The translations under genes were made by a program, and so were the position numbers. The notes under the pieces are model-generated. The model made no database searches. It saw only the letters and a program-made list of their open reading frames with translations, and had not been told where the DNA came from. Positions 35,368 to 44,500 of a DNA stretch of 64,000 nucleotides are shown piece after piece. Numbering within the stretch: the stretch's first letter is position 1; each line of letters begins with the position of its first letter. Origin of the DNA: Maccoyibacter intestinihominis (GTDB lineage Bacteria > Bacillota > Clostridia > Lachnospirales > Lachnospiraceae). The stretch is from positions 293,091 to 357,090 of the forward strand of contig NZ_JBBMEX010000002.1 of the NCBI RefSeq assembly GCF_040096355.1. The letters are read 5' to 3'.

Positions 35368-36204
35368 TTAAGAGTATTTTAATAAATCATCAAGTCCTAC
35401 CGGGCCTGCAAGCACTTCTCTTGCGACAAAGAGAGTACGGTCCGGTTTGGTGGAGAGTGTCCATTTCACTAAAGACAATTCCCGATGAACCAATTCGATA
35501 CAGGTAATGCAGCGGGGATGTACACAGCTTCCGGTATTAAAGTACAGGCTGTCTTTAGAACCTAATACGGGACGGTGGGTATGCCCGGTGATCAGGATTT
35601 TTTTGTGGAGTTTGGTCCATTCCTGCAGTCTTTGTTCGGTTTTGTTTTTCACCTTATAATTTTTAGCAGCACTTGTCGGGTCGAGTACGCCGAATTGTTC
35701 TAACGGTTTCCAGAGATAACGCACCAGAAAACAGGAGAGCCGCCAGAGCGTGGAATTAAAAAAATCTGCCTGGTGTCCGTGTGTCAGATACAGTTCCTGT
35801 CCGGTGACACAGTCTTTCAAACGAAGACCCTCGTGAAAGCAACAGTCCGAAAACGGATGAAAATCCTTCTTGGCAATATCGTGATTTCCAAACAGCATGA
35901 ACAGGCGGTGTTCTTCATAAAAGAGAGAAAGCAGCCAGAAGACATTGCTGTGGATATTCTGAATAGCGGAAAAACTTCTGTTTTCCCACAATTCATCCCC
36001 ATCCCCCAGTTCAATATAACAAAAAGAATGTTGATAATAGTAATTTAAAGCAGCAAAATAGAGATGCTGGTTTTTTAAAAAATTGTCATTAGAAGTACCG
36101 ATGCCGCGGTGGCAGTCACTAAAGAGGACATACCGCCCGTTCTCCGAAAGTGGGAGAACAGGGGCATCGGAAAAGGCATGGTCAATACGGGATAGATAAC
36201 TCAT
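35368..36204 (-). CDS. Calcineurin-like metallophosphoesterase
   Basis: 278 residues. The five metal motifs are all visible: FSDCHRG, GDGDELWE, GNHD, a His in LTHGHQADF, and GHTHRP. No signal peptide, so cytosolic. Substrate not predictable; relatives act on phosphoproteins, nucleotides or lipid precursors. It overlaps the upstream DUF4474 gene by 4 bases (ATGA), suggesting the two act together. Confidence 0.88.
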   Translation of the reverse strand: MSYLSRIDHAFSDAPVLPLSENGRYVLFSDCHRGIGTSNDNFLKNQHLYFAALNYYYQHSFCYIELGDGDELWENRSFSAIQNIHSNVFWLLSLFYEEHRLFMLFGNHDIAKKDFHPFSDCCFHEGLRLKDCVTGQELYLTHGHQADFFNSTLWRLSCFLVRYLWKPLEQFGVLDPTSAAKNYKVKNKTEQRLQEWTKLHKKILITGHTHRPVLGSKDSLYFNTGSCVHPRCITCIELVHRELSLVKWTLSTKPDRTLFVAREVLAGPVGLDDLLKYS

Positions 36205-37088
36205 AGCTGCCTCCGGATCTTACGATTACTTTTATGAAGTTGAAGTGTCTTATGAAAAGCAAAAGGAAGACTTTCACAGAGAAACAATATGCGGTCTAAG
36301 GCAGTGTCAAATGGTCTGGTATACCACAGAAACAGACGGCATAAGAGGCGGTTCTGCCACTGGATCCATCTGCGGTAGCATTTTTGCAGGCAGGAAAAAG
36401 AACAGTTTTTGCAGTCTGAAAACGTAAAGCAGATCTTCAGACCACAGATACAGACATCATAACCTTCTTTTTCAAGGGCATCCCGGAAAGCATATGCCAT
36501 ACAAAGGTCCGGAAAAGTAATGGAGGTCTCCATCGTCAAATCCTCCGGATCAGAAAAGACACCCGGACAAAAAGCAGTCAGCCACCAGTGGATACCGGAA
36601 AGTGCAGCCACGGTCGTATCGTTTTGTTTTAAGACAAGGGACATCGGAAGAAGCTCCTCATCCGATACGGCATGGAACAGTTCCGCGGAACGCTCTGCCG
36701 GTCTTAAAATGCGGTCAGAACAATAGACGCCGATCTCGCAGCCGGTGTGAAGTCCGTACTGACCTTTCCAGAACTCGATGAGCCAGGTGCGGCCGTCATA
36801 GTCAAAATAGACCGGGAGAGCATTAAAGACCATATGAAAATGTGAAGCACTCTTATCATAGAGGGCAGCGTATCCAAAGCGTCTCTGCCATGCTTCTAAG
36901 GAAGAAGAAAAGAAATCGCTTTTTGGAATATAGGTATACCCAAAAGGAAACACAAGGTTTTCTATGATCTGCAGTTTTTGCGGACAGCTCATCTTACAGA
37001 TTTTTTCAGCCTTTGCCTTTCTGAAAAGCAAACTCAGGACAAAAAGCAGCACACAGAGCAGAAGAATCATACCAATATATAAATACAT
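36201..37088 (-). CDS. DUF4474 membrane-anchored protein
   Basis: 295 residues. A single N-terminal membrane span (~3-25), then a DUF4474 domain recognisable by YFDYDGRTWLIEFWKGQYG and a following GCEIGVY. The C-terminal part is Cys- and aromatic-rich (CKNCSFSCLQKC) and could bind metal. Function unknown. It is translationally coupled to the metallophosphoesterase and divergent from nfo. Confidence 0.75.
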   Translation of the reverse strand: MYLYIGMILLLCVLLFVLSLLFRKAKAEKICKMSCPQKLQIIENLVFPFGYTYIPKSDFFSSSLEAWQRRFGYAALYDKSASHFHMVFNALPVYFDYDGRTWLIEFWKGQYGLHTGCEIGVYCSDRILRPAERSAELFHAVSDEELLPMSLVLKQNDTTVAALSGIHWWLTAFCPGVFSDPEDLTMETSITFPDLCMAYAFRDALEKEGYDVCICGLKICFTFSDCKNCSFSCLQKCYRRWIQWQNRLLCRLFLWYTRPFDTALDRILFLCESLPFAFHKTLQLHKSNRKIRRQL

Positions 37089-37128
37089 ATGAAAATCCTT
37101 AAAAGTTTTTTATATCATATGCAGGGCG

Positions 37129-37158
37129 TTGTATGTCGGGAACAGAATGTGGTATGCT
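37129..37158 (+). promoter_or_regulatory. Probable nfo promoter
   Basis: TTGTAT (37129-37134), 18-base spacer, TATGCT (37153-37158), 27 bases before the ATG. Confidence 0.45.
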
Positions 37159-37185
37159 TAAAAAAAACAGGAAGGAAGATTCTTT

Positions 37186-38022
37186 ATGTATATAGGAAAT
37201 CATTTGTCCTCGGCAAAAGGTTATGAGGCAATGGGAAAGCAGGCAGTCCGATTAGGCGGTGAAACCTTTGCTTTTTTTACCAGAAATCCAAGAGGTGGAA
37301 AGGCAAAAGAGATTAAGCCTGAGGATGTGGAAAAATTTTTAGAAATTGCAAAAGAGCAGCACTTTGGAAAGATTGTGGCACACGCACCCTATACGATGAA
37401 TGCCTGTGCAGCCAAAGAAGACATTCGGGAACTGGCACATACGATGTTTACCGATGATTTAAAGCGCATGGAGTATACACCGGGAAACTATTACAATTTT
37501 CATCCGGGTTCCCATGTCGGACAGGGAACGGAGACAGGGATCACATTGATCGCAGAACTGCTCAATCAGGTGTTACATCCGGAGCAGACGACGACCGTCT
37601 TATTAGAGACCATGGCAGGCAAAGGAAGTGAAGTCGGAAGAAACTTTGAGGAATTACAGGCAATTATAGAACGGGTGGATTTAAAGGAAAAGATCGGAGT
37701 CTGTCTCGATACCTGCCATGTCTGGGATGCCGGTTACGATATCGTGGAACATCTCGATGAAGTGTTAAAGGAATTTGACCGTATCATCGGATTAGAGAGA
37801 TTAAAAGCCATACATTTAAATGACAGTATGAATCCGTTAGGAAGCCACAAGGACCGTCATGCAAGATTAGGAGAAGGGCAGATCGGACCAGAAGCATTGC
37901 AGAGGATCGTATGTCATGAAAAGCTGCAGGGACTTCCGTTCATCTTAGAGACACCGAATGACGATGAGGGCTATGCGGCAGAGATTGCAATGGTAAAATC
38001 CTGGCGGGAAGGCCTGAAATAA
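37186..38022 (+). CDS. nfo: Endonuclease IV (AP endonuclease)
   Basis: 278 residues, TIM-barrel three-zinc enzyme that nicks DNA 5' of abasic sites in base-excision repair. Zinc ligands are in HAPYTMN, NFHPGSHVG, LLETMAGKGSEVG, CLDTCHVWDAGYDI and the C-terminal HLNDSMNPLGSHKDRH. Length is typical. A single gene unit by the look of its own promoter and the following candidate sigma-D promoter. Confidence 0.95.
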   Translation: MYIGNHLSSAKGYEAMGKQAVRLGGETFAFFTRNPRGGKAKEIKPEDVEKFLEIAKEQHFGKIVAHAPYTMNACAAKEDIRELAHTMFTDDLKRMEYTPGNYYNFHPGSHVGQGTETGITLIAELLNQVLHPEQTTTVLLETMAGKGSEVGRNFEELQAIIERVDLKEKIGVCLDTCHVWDAGYDIVEHLDEVLKEFDRIIGLERLKAIHLNDSMNPLGSHKDRHARLGEGQIGPEALQRIVCHEKLQGLPFILETPNDDEGYAAEIAMVKSWREGLK

Positions 38023-38072
38023 CAGTCTGCAATAGAAATCTGAAAGAAAAGTCTAAAACAGTGCAGAAACAC

Positions 38073-38099
38073 TAAACTATTGAAAGAAATGTACGATAT
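38073..38099 (+). promoter_or_regulatory. Possible sigma-D (flagellar) type promoter
   Basis: TAAA (38073-38076), 15-base spacer, TACGATAT (38092-38099), against the Bacillus sigma-D consensus TAAA-N15-GCCGATAT. Six of eight -10 positions agree including the CGATAT core. No good sigma-A pair is seen in this gap. Confidence 0.4.
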
Positions 38100-38181
38100 A
38101 TAATATAAGAAAGCAGCATAAGTGGGCGGAGCCGGCTTAGCAGGAACAATCAAAACGCAGCAAAACCACGGAGGGATGGAT

Positions 38182-38814
38182 ATGAGTACAATTAACAGTG
38201 TAACAGCAGCGGCGTATACAACAACAGCTTATGAGAGCAAAGCAGTTGCAAAAAAAGAGAATACAGAGGCAACGACAGAAAAATCCTATGGCAAAGATGT
38301 AGGAGTAGTCTATGAGAAAAGTTCAAAGACCGTAGAAAATGCAGGAACTTATAAAAAGACAAGCGGAAAGACAAATACCGCACTGATCGAAAAGATGAAA
38401 GCAGATACAGCAAACAGAACCAACCAGCTTCGCAGCATGGTAGAGCAGATGATGACGAAGCAGGGCAAGAAGATCGGACAGGCAGACGATATCTGGTCAT
38501 TCTTAGCAAGCGGTAAATATAATGTATCTCCTGAGGTAAGAGCCCAGGCACAAAAAGATATTGCAGACGATGGTTACTGGGGCGTAGAGCAGACCTCTGA
38601 CCGTATCGTGGAATTTGCAAAAGCATTATCCGGCGGTGATTCAGAAAAAGCAGACGAAATGATCGCAGCATTCAAAAAAGGTTTTGATCAGGCAACCAAA
38701 GCATGGGGCAAATCCTTACCGGATATCTCCGGCAGAACCTATGATGCTGTTATGAAAAAATTCGATGCATGGAAAAACGGTACAGAGACAGCTAAGACAG
38801 AAACAGAAGAATAA
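38182..38814 (+). CDS. Conserved Lachnospiraceae protein, unknown (DUF5610-like)
   Basis: 210 residues from the ATG at 38182, set by GGAGGG at 38170-38175 (an ATG two codons earlier is also possible). The first ~70 residues are Ala/Thr/Lys-rich and low-complexity; the C-terminal ~110 are conserved-looking and helical with ISPEVR-like NVSPEVRAQAQ, YWGVEQTSDRI and LPDISGRTYDAV. It resembles proteins I recall as DUF5610, sometimes linked to motility, but this is unsure. The upstream sigma-D-like promoter would fit. Confidence 0.6.
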   Translation: MSTINSVTAAAYTTTAYESKAVAKKENTEATTEKSYGKDVGVVYEKSSKTVENAGTYKKTSGKTNTALIEKMKADTANRTNQLRSMVEQMMTKQGKKIGQADDIWSFLASGKYNVSPEVRAQAQKDIADDGYWGVEQTSDRIVEFAKALSGGDSEKADEMIAAFKKGFDQATKAWGKSLPDISGRTYDAVMKKFDAWKNGTETAKTETEE

Positions 38815-38864
38815 TGATCAAAATTTATCATCAAAGACATCCTAACAGGGAGGTCAGATGACAG

Positions 38865-38916
38865 GAAAGCGGAGTAATCTCTTACGGAAAAGGCGAAGGG
38901 GTTCTCCGCTTTTTTT
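38865..38916 (+). terminator. Terminator after 38182-38814 gene
   Basis: AAAGCGGAG (38866-38874) and CTCCGCTTT with a following T-run; loop of about 30 bases. Confidence 0.7.
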
Positions 38917-38929
38917 ACTCTACAGATTA

Positions 38930-39035
38930 GGGTGTCAAAAGGCGGTTTCAGGTTTTTGTATTGACAATTGCACAAAGCCGAGTCTGTTTTGTGCAAGTTG
39001 CAAACTACTAAGTTGTGAGCCGCTTTTTGACACCC
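38930..39035. repeat. 106-bp MITE-like inverted-repeat element
   Basis: Terminal arms GGGTGTCAAAAGGCGG (38930-38945) and CCGCTTTTTGACACCC (39020-39035) are complementary at 15 of 16 positions. Inside is a second hairpin TGCACAAA/TTTGTGCA. Not a terminator and not coding. Either a small non-autonomous repeat or a structured RNA; only one copy is in the window. Confidence 0.55.
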
Positions 39036-39057
39036 GGATCTCGGCAGGAAATGTCAC

Positions 39058-39086
39058 TTGACATTTTTAAAATATCACGTTAGAGT
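39058..39086 (+). promoter_or_regulatory. ispE promoter
   Basis: TTGACA (39058-39063), 17-base spacer, TAGAGT (39081-39086). A second AT-rich element TATATT lies 5 bases on. Confidence 0.5.
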
Positions 39087-39115
39087 ATATTGTATACAAA
39101 GTGCAGGAGAAAAAC

Positions 39116-39988
39116 ATGGATGAGTTAAATTTAAAAGCATTGGCAAAAATTAATATTGGACTTGACGTATTGAGAAAGCGTGAGGACGGATATCACGAGG
39201 TTCGCATGATCATGCAGACGATTCACTTATTTGACCGTCTTCATATCAAAAAGACAAAAGAGCCGGGGATTCAGATTTCCTCGAATCTGTATTACCTTCC
39301 GGTCAATGAGAACAATTTAATTCATAAGGCGGCAGCTCTTTTGATGGATGAGTTTTCAATCACAGAGGGTGTAGAGTTCCGTTTAGAGAAGCATATTCCG
39401 GTTGCGGCAGGCATGGCAGGAGGCAGTACCGATGCTGCAGCAGCATTATATGGAATGAACCAAATGTTTGATTTAGGACTTAATATGGAGCAGTTAAAAG
39501 AACGTGGTGTAAAGATCGGAGCAGACGTGCCATATTGTCTGATGCGTGGAACCGCTTTAGCAGAGGGAATCGGAGAGAAGTTAACAGCACTTCCGCCGAT
39601 GCCAAAATGTCCGGTTTTAGTAGCGAAGCCATCGGTTGCGGTTTCTACAAAATTCGTATATGAGAATCTGCATTTAGAGAATGATCCGCCACATCCTGAC
39701 ATTGACCGTTTATTAGAAGATATCCGTAAGAAGGATTTACAGAGCACGGCGCAGGATATGGGAAATATCTTAGAGACAGTAACCGTTGCATATTATCCTG
39801 AGATTGCCAGTTTAAAAGAGATCATGAAAGAGCATGGGGCACTCAACGCACTGATGAGTGGCAGCGGTCCGACGGTATTTGGACTGTTTGAAGATGAAAA
39901 GACAGCGAAGAGAGCGTATCGTGCAGTAAAAGAGAGCGGGCTGGCAAAGCAGCTCTATCTGACAACGATTTATAATAACAGAAAGTAG
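39116..39988 (+). CDS. ispE: 4-diphosphocytidyl-2-C-methyl-D-erythritol kinase
   Basis: 290 residues from the ATG at 39116, set by AGGAG at 39105-39109; an upstream GTG in frame would lie inside that ribosome site. GHMP kinase of the non-mevalonate isoprenoid pathway, phosphorylating CDP-ME. Substrate start LKALAKINIGLDVL, ATP loop PVAAGMAGGSTDAAAAL (~94-110) and C-terminal MSGSGPTVFGLF. Followed 8 bases later by a GntR regulator. Confidence 0.96.
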   Translation: MDELNLKALAKINIGLDVLRKREDGYHEVRMIMQTIHLFDRLHIKKTKEPGIQISSNLYYLPVNENNLIHKAAALLMDEFSITEGVEFRLEKHIPVAAGMAGGSTDAAAALYGMNQMFDLGLNMEQLKERGVKIGADVPYCLMRGTALAEGIGEKLTALPPMPKCPVLVAKPSVAVSTKFVYENLHLENDPPHPDIDRLLEDIRKKDLQSTAQDMGNILETVTVAYYPEIASLKEIMKEHGALNALMSGSGPTVFGLFEDEKTAKRAYRAVKESGLAKQLYLTTIYNNRK

Positions 39989-39996
39989 GGGGATTT

Positions 39997-40671
39997 ATGA
40001 CAGACAATTTAAAATTAAATGTGGATGCATATCTGCCACTGCGTGATGTAGTATTTCATACACTGCGGGAGGCAATCCTGAAAGGAGAGTTAAAACCGGG
40101 GGAGCGTTTGATGGAATTGCAGCTTGCATCTAAATTAGGAGTATCGAGAACACCGATCCGTGAAGCAATCCGAATGTTAGAGCAGGAAGGGTTGGCAGTG
40201 ACGATCCCGCGCAGAGGTGCGGAAGTAGCACGGATGACCGAAAAAGACATGAAAGATGTTTTGCAGATCCGTGAGGTCTTAGATGAATTAGCAGTCCGGC
40301 TTGCCTGTGATAATATCACAAAAGAAGAGATCAAAGAATTAGAAAAGCAGATGCTGCAGTTTGAAAACAGCACCAAGCAGGGGGATATCAAAAAAATCGC
40401 GGAAGCCGACGTGGCGTTTCACGATACGATTTACCATGCGGCAGGCAATGCAAAGTTAGTAACGATGTTAGATAATATGCGTGAGCAGATTTACCGGTAT
40501 CGTGTGGAATATCTAAAAGATGAAAATGCATATCCGACACTGATACAGGAGCATCGAAAGATACTGGAGTTATTAGACAAACACGAAAAAGAAAAAGTCA
40601 TCGAAGTCATGAAAGTACATGTGGAAAAACAGGCAAAAGTAGTGAAACAGATCATCCGCGATCAGGAATAG
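39997..40671 (+). CDS. GntR-family regulator, FCD type
   Basis: 224 residues. The N-terminal winged helix (LREAILKGELKPGERL, SKLGVSRTPIREAIRMLEQEG) is followed by an all-helical FCD ligand domain (~90-220) with the metal-binding His pattern (FHDTIYHAAG, EHRKILELLDKH, HVEKQ). FCD regulators usually sense small organic acids. It may act on nearby genes, but no operator is evident. Probably co-transcribed with ispE. Confidence 0.92.
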   Translation: MTDNLKLNVDAYLPLRDVVFHTLREAILKGELKPGERLMELQLASKLGVSRTPIREAIRMLEQEGLAVTIPRRGAEVARMTEKDMKDVLQIREVLDELAVRLACDNITKEEIKELEKQMLQFENSTKQGDIKKIAEADVAFHDTIYHAAGNAKLVTMLDNMREQIYRYRVEYLKDENAYPTLIQEHRKILELLDKHEKEKVIEVMKVHVEKQAKVVKQIIRDQE

Positions 40672-40731
40672 GCGGGAAATCAGATAAGAATCATCCGTTA
40701 TGGTATAAAATGGCTGGAATATGAAGATATT

Positions 40732-40762
40732 AAAAGAGATAAGTGCAGCTTATCTCTTTTTT
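40732..40762 (+). terminator. Terminator after ispE-gntR
   Basis: AAAAGAGATAAG/CTTATCTCTTTT with a 4-base loop and further T residues. Confidence 0.85.
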
Positions 40763-40803
40763 GCTTTATAGGAAACACCGTTATAGGATTCGGAGGAATT
40801 ACC

Positions 40804-42330
40804 ATGAACATGGATGAACAAAATAGAAAATACCGTCCTGATGAAGAGAAGCATCCGGTAACCGGAAATCTGCAAAAGGACAGTGCAGTGCTGTTTGATC
40901 TCTTTGAAGGATGTAGTGATCTGAAATATAATGAGATACATTTAGGGACAGAGCATAATATTTCCTGTATCGTGGCTTTTATCGAGACAACGGTGGAAAA
41001 CATGCTGTTAGATGAGACGGTACTTGGAAAAATGCTCAATATGCTGTGTACGATGGAGAAAGAAGAGGTCTATCTTTCTTTAGAACAGAACAGCTTTGGC
41101 GTGTCGGATATGGCATATTTTGAGAATATGGAGGACGCCATTAATGGGATGTTATCCGGTGCCGCATTGCTTTTGATCGATGGATTTGCACGGGCGATCA
41201 AGGTTTCGGATAAAGGTTATCCGGGAATAGGAGTGTCAGAGACCGATTCGGAAAAAGTTGCCCGTGGTTCGAACGAAGGTTTTGCGAATTCCATAAAAAC
41301 AAATACTGCACTGATCCGAAAAAGGATCCGTTCGCCACAGCTAAAAGTCAAGGAGAAAAAAGCGGGAGTCAGAAGCAATACGAATATCAGTCTGCTCTAC
41401 ATGGAGGGGATCGCACCGGACATTGTGTTAGCAGAGATTGAAAAGCGGTTAGAGGGATTTGAGATTGACGGCGTGATGGACAGCGGAGTGATCGAACAGC
41501 TTTCAGAGGAACGGTGGCTGTCGCCGTTTCCACAGTTCCAGACAACCTTACGGCCGGATCGTGCGGCGATGTGTCTGTTAGAAGGAAGAGTGATCCTGCT
41601 CTGTGACAATTCTCCGGTGGCATTGATCCTGCCTACGGATTACAACTCATTTATTCAGACCAGTGATGACTATTACAACCGGTTTGAAATTGCCTCTTTA
41701 GGACGGATCATCCGTTATCTGGCATCTTTTTTTGCAATGACACTGCCGGGACTGTATCTGGCGGTGACCAATTTCCATACGCAGATCTTGCCGACTACGT
41801 TGATCTTATCCTTTGCGGCGGCAAGACAGGGCGTACCGTTTCCTTCCGTGGTAGAAGTGATCCTGATGGAACTGTCTTTTGAGCTGTTGCGGGAGGCGGG
41901 CATCCGTCTGCCGGGAGCAATGGGAAATACGATCGGGATCGTAGGTGGATTGATCATCGGACAGGCAGCAGTGGAAGCGAATATTGTAAGCCCGGTCGTG
42001 GTGATCGTCATTGCCTTTACGGCACTCTGTTCCTTTGCAATACCAAACGAGGAATTTGCCGCAGCCTTCCGTATTCTCAAATTCTTTTTTATCGGAATGT
42101 GTGCGTGGTTAGGCTTCTTTGGATTTTTGATAGCACTTCTTGCTGTATTTTTACATTTGGCAAGTCTGAAAAGTTTTGGTATTCCGTATCTGATGCCATT
42201 TGCGGGAGCAGATCTGACTAATTATCAGGATGAGCGGGATTCCCTGTTTCGGATGCCGCTATTTTATCTGAAGAAAAGACCGATTTTTGCGAGCAGACGG
42301 AATAAGACGCGTCTGCGCTGGAAGGAGTAA
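40804..42330 (+). CDS. Spore germinant receptor subunit A (GerA family)
   Basis: 508 residues: a large soluble N-terminal region (~1-290) and a C-terminal membrane domain of about five or six spans (~300-450). GerA-family blocks are DGFARAIKVSDKGYPG-like, SNEGFANSIKTNTALIRKRIR in parts, and PFPQFQTTLRPDRAA. It forms part of the inner-membrane receptor that senses germinants. Ribosome site CGGAGGAATT. First gene of gerA-B-C. Sporulation sigma-G control is expected, but only a weak match is visible upstream. Confidence 0.93.
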   Translation: MNMDEQNRKYRPDEEKHPVTGNLQKDSAVLFDLFEGCSDLKYNEIHLGTEHNISCIVAFIETTVENMLLDETVLGKMLNMLCTMEKEEVYLSLEQNSFGVSDMAYFENMEDAINGMLSGAALLLIDGFARAIKVSDKGYPGIGVSETDSEKVARGSNEGFANSIKTNTALIRKRIRSPQLKVKEKKAGVRSNTNISLLYMEGIAPDIVLAEIEKRLEGFEIDGVMDSGVIEQLSEERWLSPFPQFQTTLRPDRAAMCLLEGRVILLCDNSPVALILPTDYNSFIQTSDDYYNRFEIASLGRIIRYLASFFAMTLPGLYLAVTNFHTQILPTTLILSFAAARQGVPFPSVVEVILMELSFELLREAGIRLPGAMGNTIGIVGGLIIGQAAVEANIVSPVVVIVIAFTALCSFAIPNEEFAAAFRILKFFFIGMCAWLGFFGFLIALLAVFLHLASLKSFGIPYLMPFAGADLTNYQDERDSLFRMPLFYLKKRPIFASRRNKTRLRWKE

Positions 42331-42331
42331 G

Positions 42332-43426
42332 ATGTTTGCAGACAATGGAAAAATATCATTACGTCAGATAAAGCGGCTGCTCATTTTTAATATCTTTGGC
42401 ATGGCATCCCTGCTGCTGCCGGATATCCTTGCAGGAAGGAGTGGGGTGGACGGAGCAGTTGCGATCCTGTGTGGCATATTTTGCACGTTTTTACTGCTGT
42501 GGCTTCTGGGCGGTAATTTTAAGCAGATGCGGGGAGATTATTTTTCCTATTTAAAAGAAGCATTTGGGGAAAAAGGAACGGAATTTTGTGAAATCTTTTA
42601 TTTCTTTTACAGTATCAGTATCGCGGGTTTTGCAGCATATACGATCTGCCATCTGATCTTAAAAAATCTGTTGCAGCAGGAATCCTTTGAGGTCATTTTG
42701 CTCCTGCTCCTTTTACTGGGAGCATATGGGATTTATGGAGGGATTGAAAGCCGCGGAAGAGTCTATGAGATCATATACTGGACGCTGGCGGTCCTGCTGC
42801 TGATCATGCTGGCATTTTCTGTAGGAAGTGTGGATACGGATAAGTGGATGCCGTTTTTGTATGACAGTGGAATGGATTTTTTAGGCAGTACCTATCTGGT
42901 ATTTGGAATCTTTTCCTGGATCATTTTTTTGCTGTTTTTAAGACCTCACTGTGCAGAACCGGAAAAATTGGGAAATACGGCGGCAAGGGCAGTTCTTGTG
43001 ACCGGTGGACTGCTTTTTTTCATCTATCTGCTTCTGATGGGGATTTTTGGAACAAAGGCACTGGCGGGAACGCAGTTCTCAGTTGTGGCACTTATGAGCA
43101 TGGTAGAATTGCCGGGTAGATTTTTAGAGCGGTTAGACGTATTGATGGTGGGGATATGGTTCTTTGCGCTGTATGCTTTGATGGATCATATGATCTTTCA
43201 CAGTGTGAATATTTTTATGCATACATTTTCTTTAAAAAATAAAAAATATCCGTCCATTCTGATCTTAATTCTGGTCTATGCCATTGCAAGAGGATGTTGG
43301 GAGTCCCTGTTCTTTTTACAGCTTTTAAAACAGTTGTTTTATCTTGCAGCAGTCCCAATTTCTATTGGGATTTCGATTCTGGCATACATTCTGGTAAAAC
43401 GCAAAAGGAGGAAGGAGCATGCATAA
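42332..43426 (+). CDS. Spore germinant receptor subunit B (GerB permease)
   Basis: 364 residues from the ATG at 42332, two bases after the gerA stop. Ten hydrophobic spans of the GerB/spore permease (APC-like) family, with ISLRQIKRLLIFNIFGMASLLLPDI in parts near the start. Likely binds the germinant, often an amino acid. It overlaps gerC by 8 bases. Confidence 0.93.
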   Translation: MFADNGKISLRQIKRLLIFNIFGMASLLLPDILAGRSGVDGAVAILCGIFCTFLLLWLLGGNFKQMRGDYFSYLKEAFGEKGTEFCEIFYFFYSISIAGFAAYTICHLILKNLLQQESFEVILLLLLLLGAYGIYGGIESRGRVYEIIYWTLAVLLLIMLAFSVGSVDTDKWMPFLYDSGMDFLGSTYLVFGIFSWIIFLLFLRPHCAEPEKLGNTAARAVLVTGGLLFFIYLLLMGIFGTKALAGTQFSVVALMSMVELPGRFLERLDVLMVGIWFFALYALMDHMIFHSVNIFMHTFSLKNKKYPSILILILVYAIARGCWESLFFLQLLKQLFYLAAVPISIGISILAYILVKRKRRKEHA

Positions 43427-44495
43427 AAAAAGAAAAATGTTTTTCATGCTTATGGTCTTATCCCTGCTGCTTTGCGGCTGTGGCGACCATGAACTGGAGA
43501 ACCGCAGTTTTCCGTTAGCGGTCGGTTTAGAAAGTGAGAAACAGGGATGCCGCGTGGTCTTTAACTTTCCGGTGCTTTCGGAGGTTGCAAATGAAAATGC
43601 CGACGGTAGTTATACGGCAGTGGCTTCTAAAAAGGGCAGGGATTTTTTTACTATACAGAAAAATTACGAAAAAAACAGCTCTAAGAGTATCGACTTTTCT
43701 CATAACAAAGCACTGATCTTAAGTGAAGAATTTTTAAAGGACGAAGAAAAACTGCAGAAGTTCTTAGAATATGCAAAGACGCAGGAACTGATGGCAAGGA
43801 ACACGTATCTGTTTGTGACTGACCTGAAAATGGAACATTTATTTGGACTGGATCAGAACTTAGAAAAGCCGTTGGGAACTTATTTAGAGGAGCTTTTAGA
43901 GAGTGATGAGGACTATAAGGATAAGCGGATCATGACACTTGGACGGCTCTATGACGAGCGGCAGAATCAGATGGAAACACTGTATATTCCGGTTTTGGGA
44001 GAAAAAGATAAAGAGCCGGAGGTGACAGGATTTTATGTGTTAAGAAATGGAAAAGCAAAAGAGAGAGTGTCATCGGAACTTGCCATGGAAAGTATGCTGT
44101 TACAGGGAAAACTCAAAGGATTTTCCTATCAGGATGCAGCAGGCTGTGAGTGGAGGATCACAAAGATCCATCCGTCTTATGAGTTTGAAAAAAATATAGA
44201 GCATCCGATCATAAAGATACATCTTGCCTGTACGGCTTCTTTGGAAAATGCAACCTTAACAGACTGGAAGCATGAAGAGACATTAGAACGAACGTTAGAA
44301 GAGGAATTGCAGAACCGGTTAAATACGGATGCAAAAGCGGCATTGGAAAAAGGGATTGACATCAGCAACAGTTATAAAAAACTTGGAAATTCCTATCGGA
44401 AAGGCTATGTCTATTATGAAGAACGAAGAGAGGAATATGAGAAAAATCTTCAGATCAAAGTGGAGACAGAGGTATCGGTGGTAAATTTAAAATAA
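43419..44495 (+). CDS. Spore germinant receptor subunit C (Ger(x)C lipoprotein)
   Basis: 358 residues with a lipobox LLCGC. The mature protein has the Ger(x)C pattern: ELENRSFPLAVGLE, KNYEKNSSKSIDFSHNKALIL in parts, and a helical C-terminus ending IKVETEVSVVNLK. It is the outer-leaflet subunit of the receptor. All three subunits are intact and ordered A-B-C, so the receptor should be functional. Confidence 0.93.
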   Translation: MHKKRKMFFMLMVLSLLLCGCGDHELENRSFPLAVGLESEKQGCRVVFNFPVLSEVANENADGSYTAVASKKGRDFFTIQKNYEKNSSKSIDFSHNKALILSEEFLKDEEKLQKFLEYAKTQELMARNTYLFVTDLKMEHLFGLDQNLEKPLGTYLEELLESDEDYKDKRIMTLGRLYDERQNQMETLYIPVLGEKDKEPEVTGFYVLRNGKAKERVSSELAMESMLLQGKLKGFSYQDAAGCEWRITKIHPSYEFEKNIEHPIIKIHLACTASLENATLTDWKHEETLERTLEEELQNRLNTDAKAALEKGIDISNSYKKLGNSYRKGYVYYEERREEYEKNLQIKVETEVSVVNLK

Positions 44496-44500
44496 AACAG

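Noticed and set aside
38122..38181. Earlier GTG start for the 38182-38814 gene
   Set aside because: No ribosome site ahead of it; a GGAGGG sits just before the later ATG.
39322..39747. Long antisense frames inside ispE, gatB, clpC and other genes
   Set aside because: They mirror codon bias of strongly conserved genes on the other strand and have no ribosome sites or homology.
40748..40780. Sigma-G promoter for gerA
   Set aside because: GCTTA and GGAAACACCG resemble the boxes but the spacer is 18 instead of 15 and lies inside the terminator stem.
41261..41290. tRNA T-arm-like GGTTCGAA
   Set aside because: It lies inside the gerA coding frame without matching stems.
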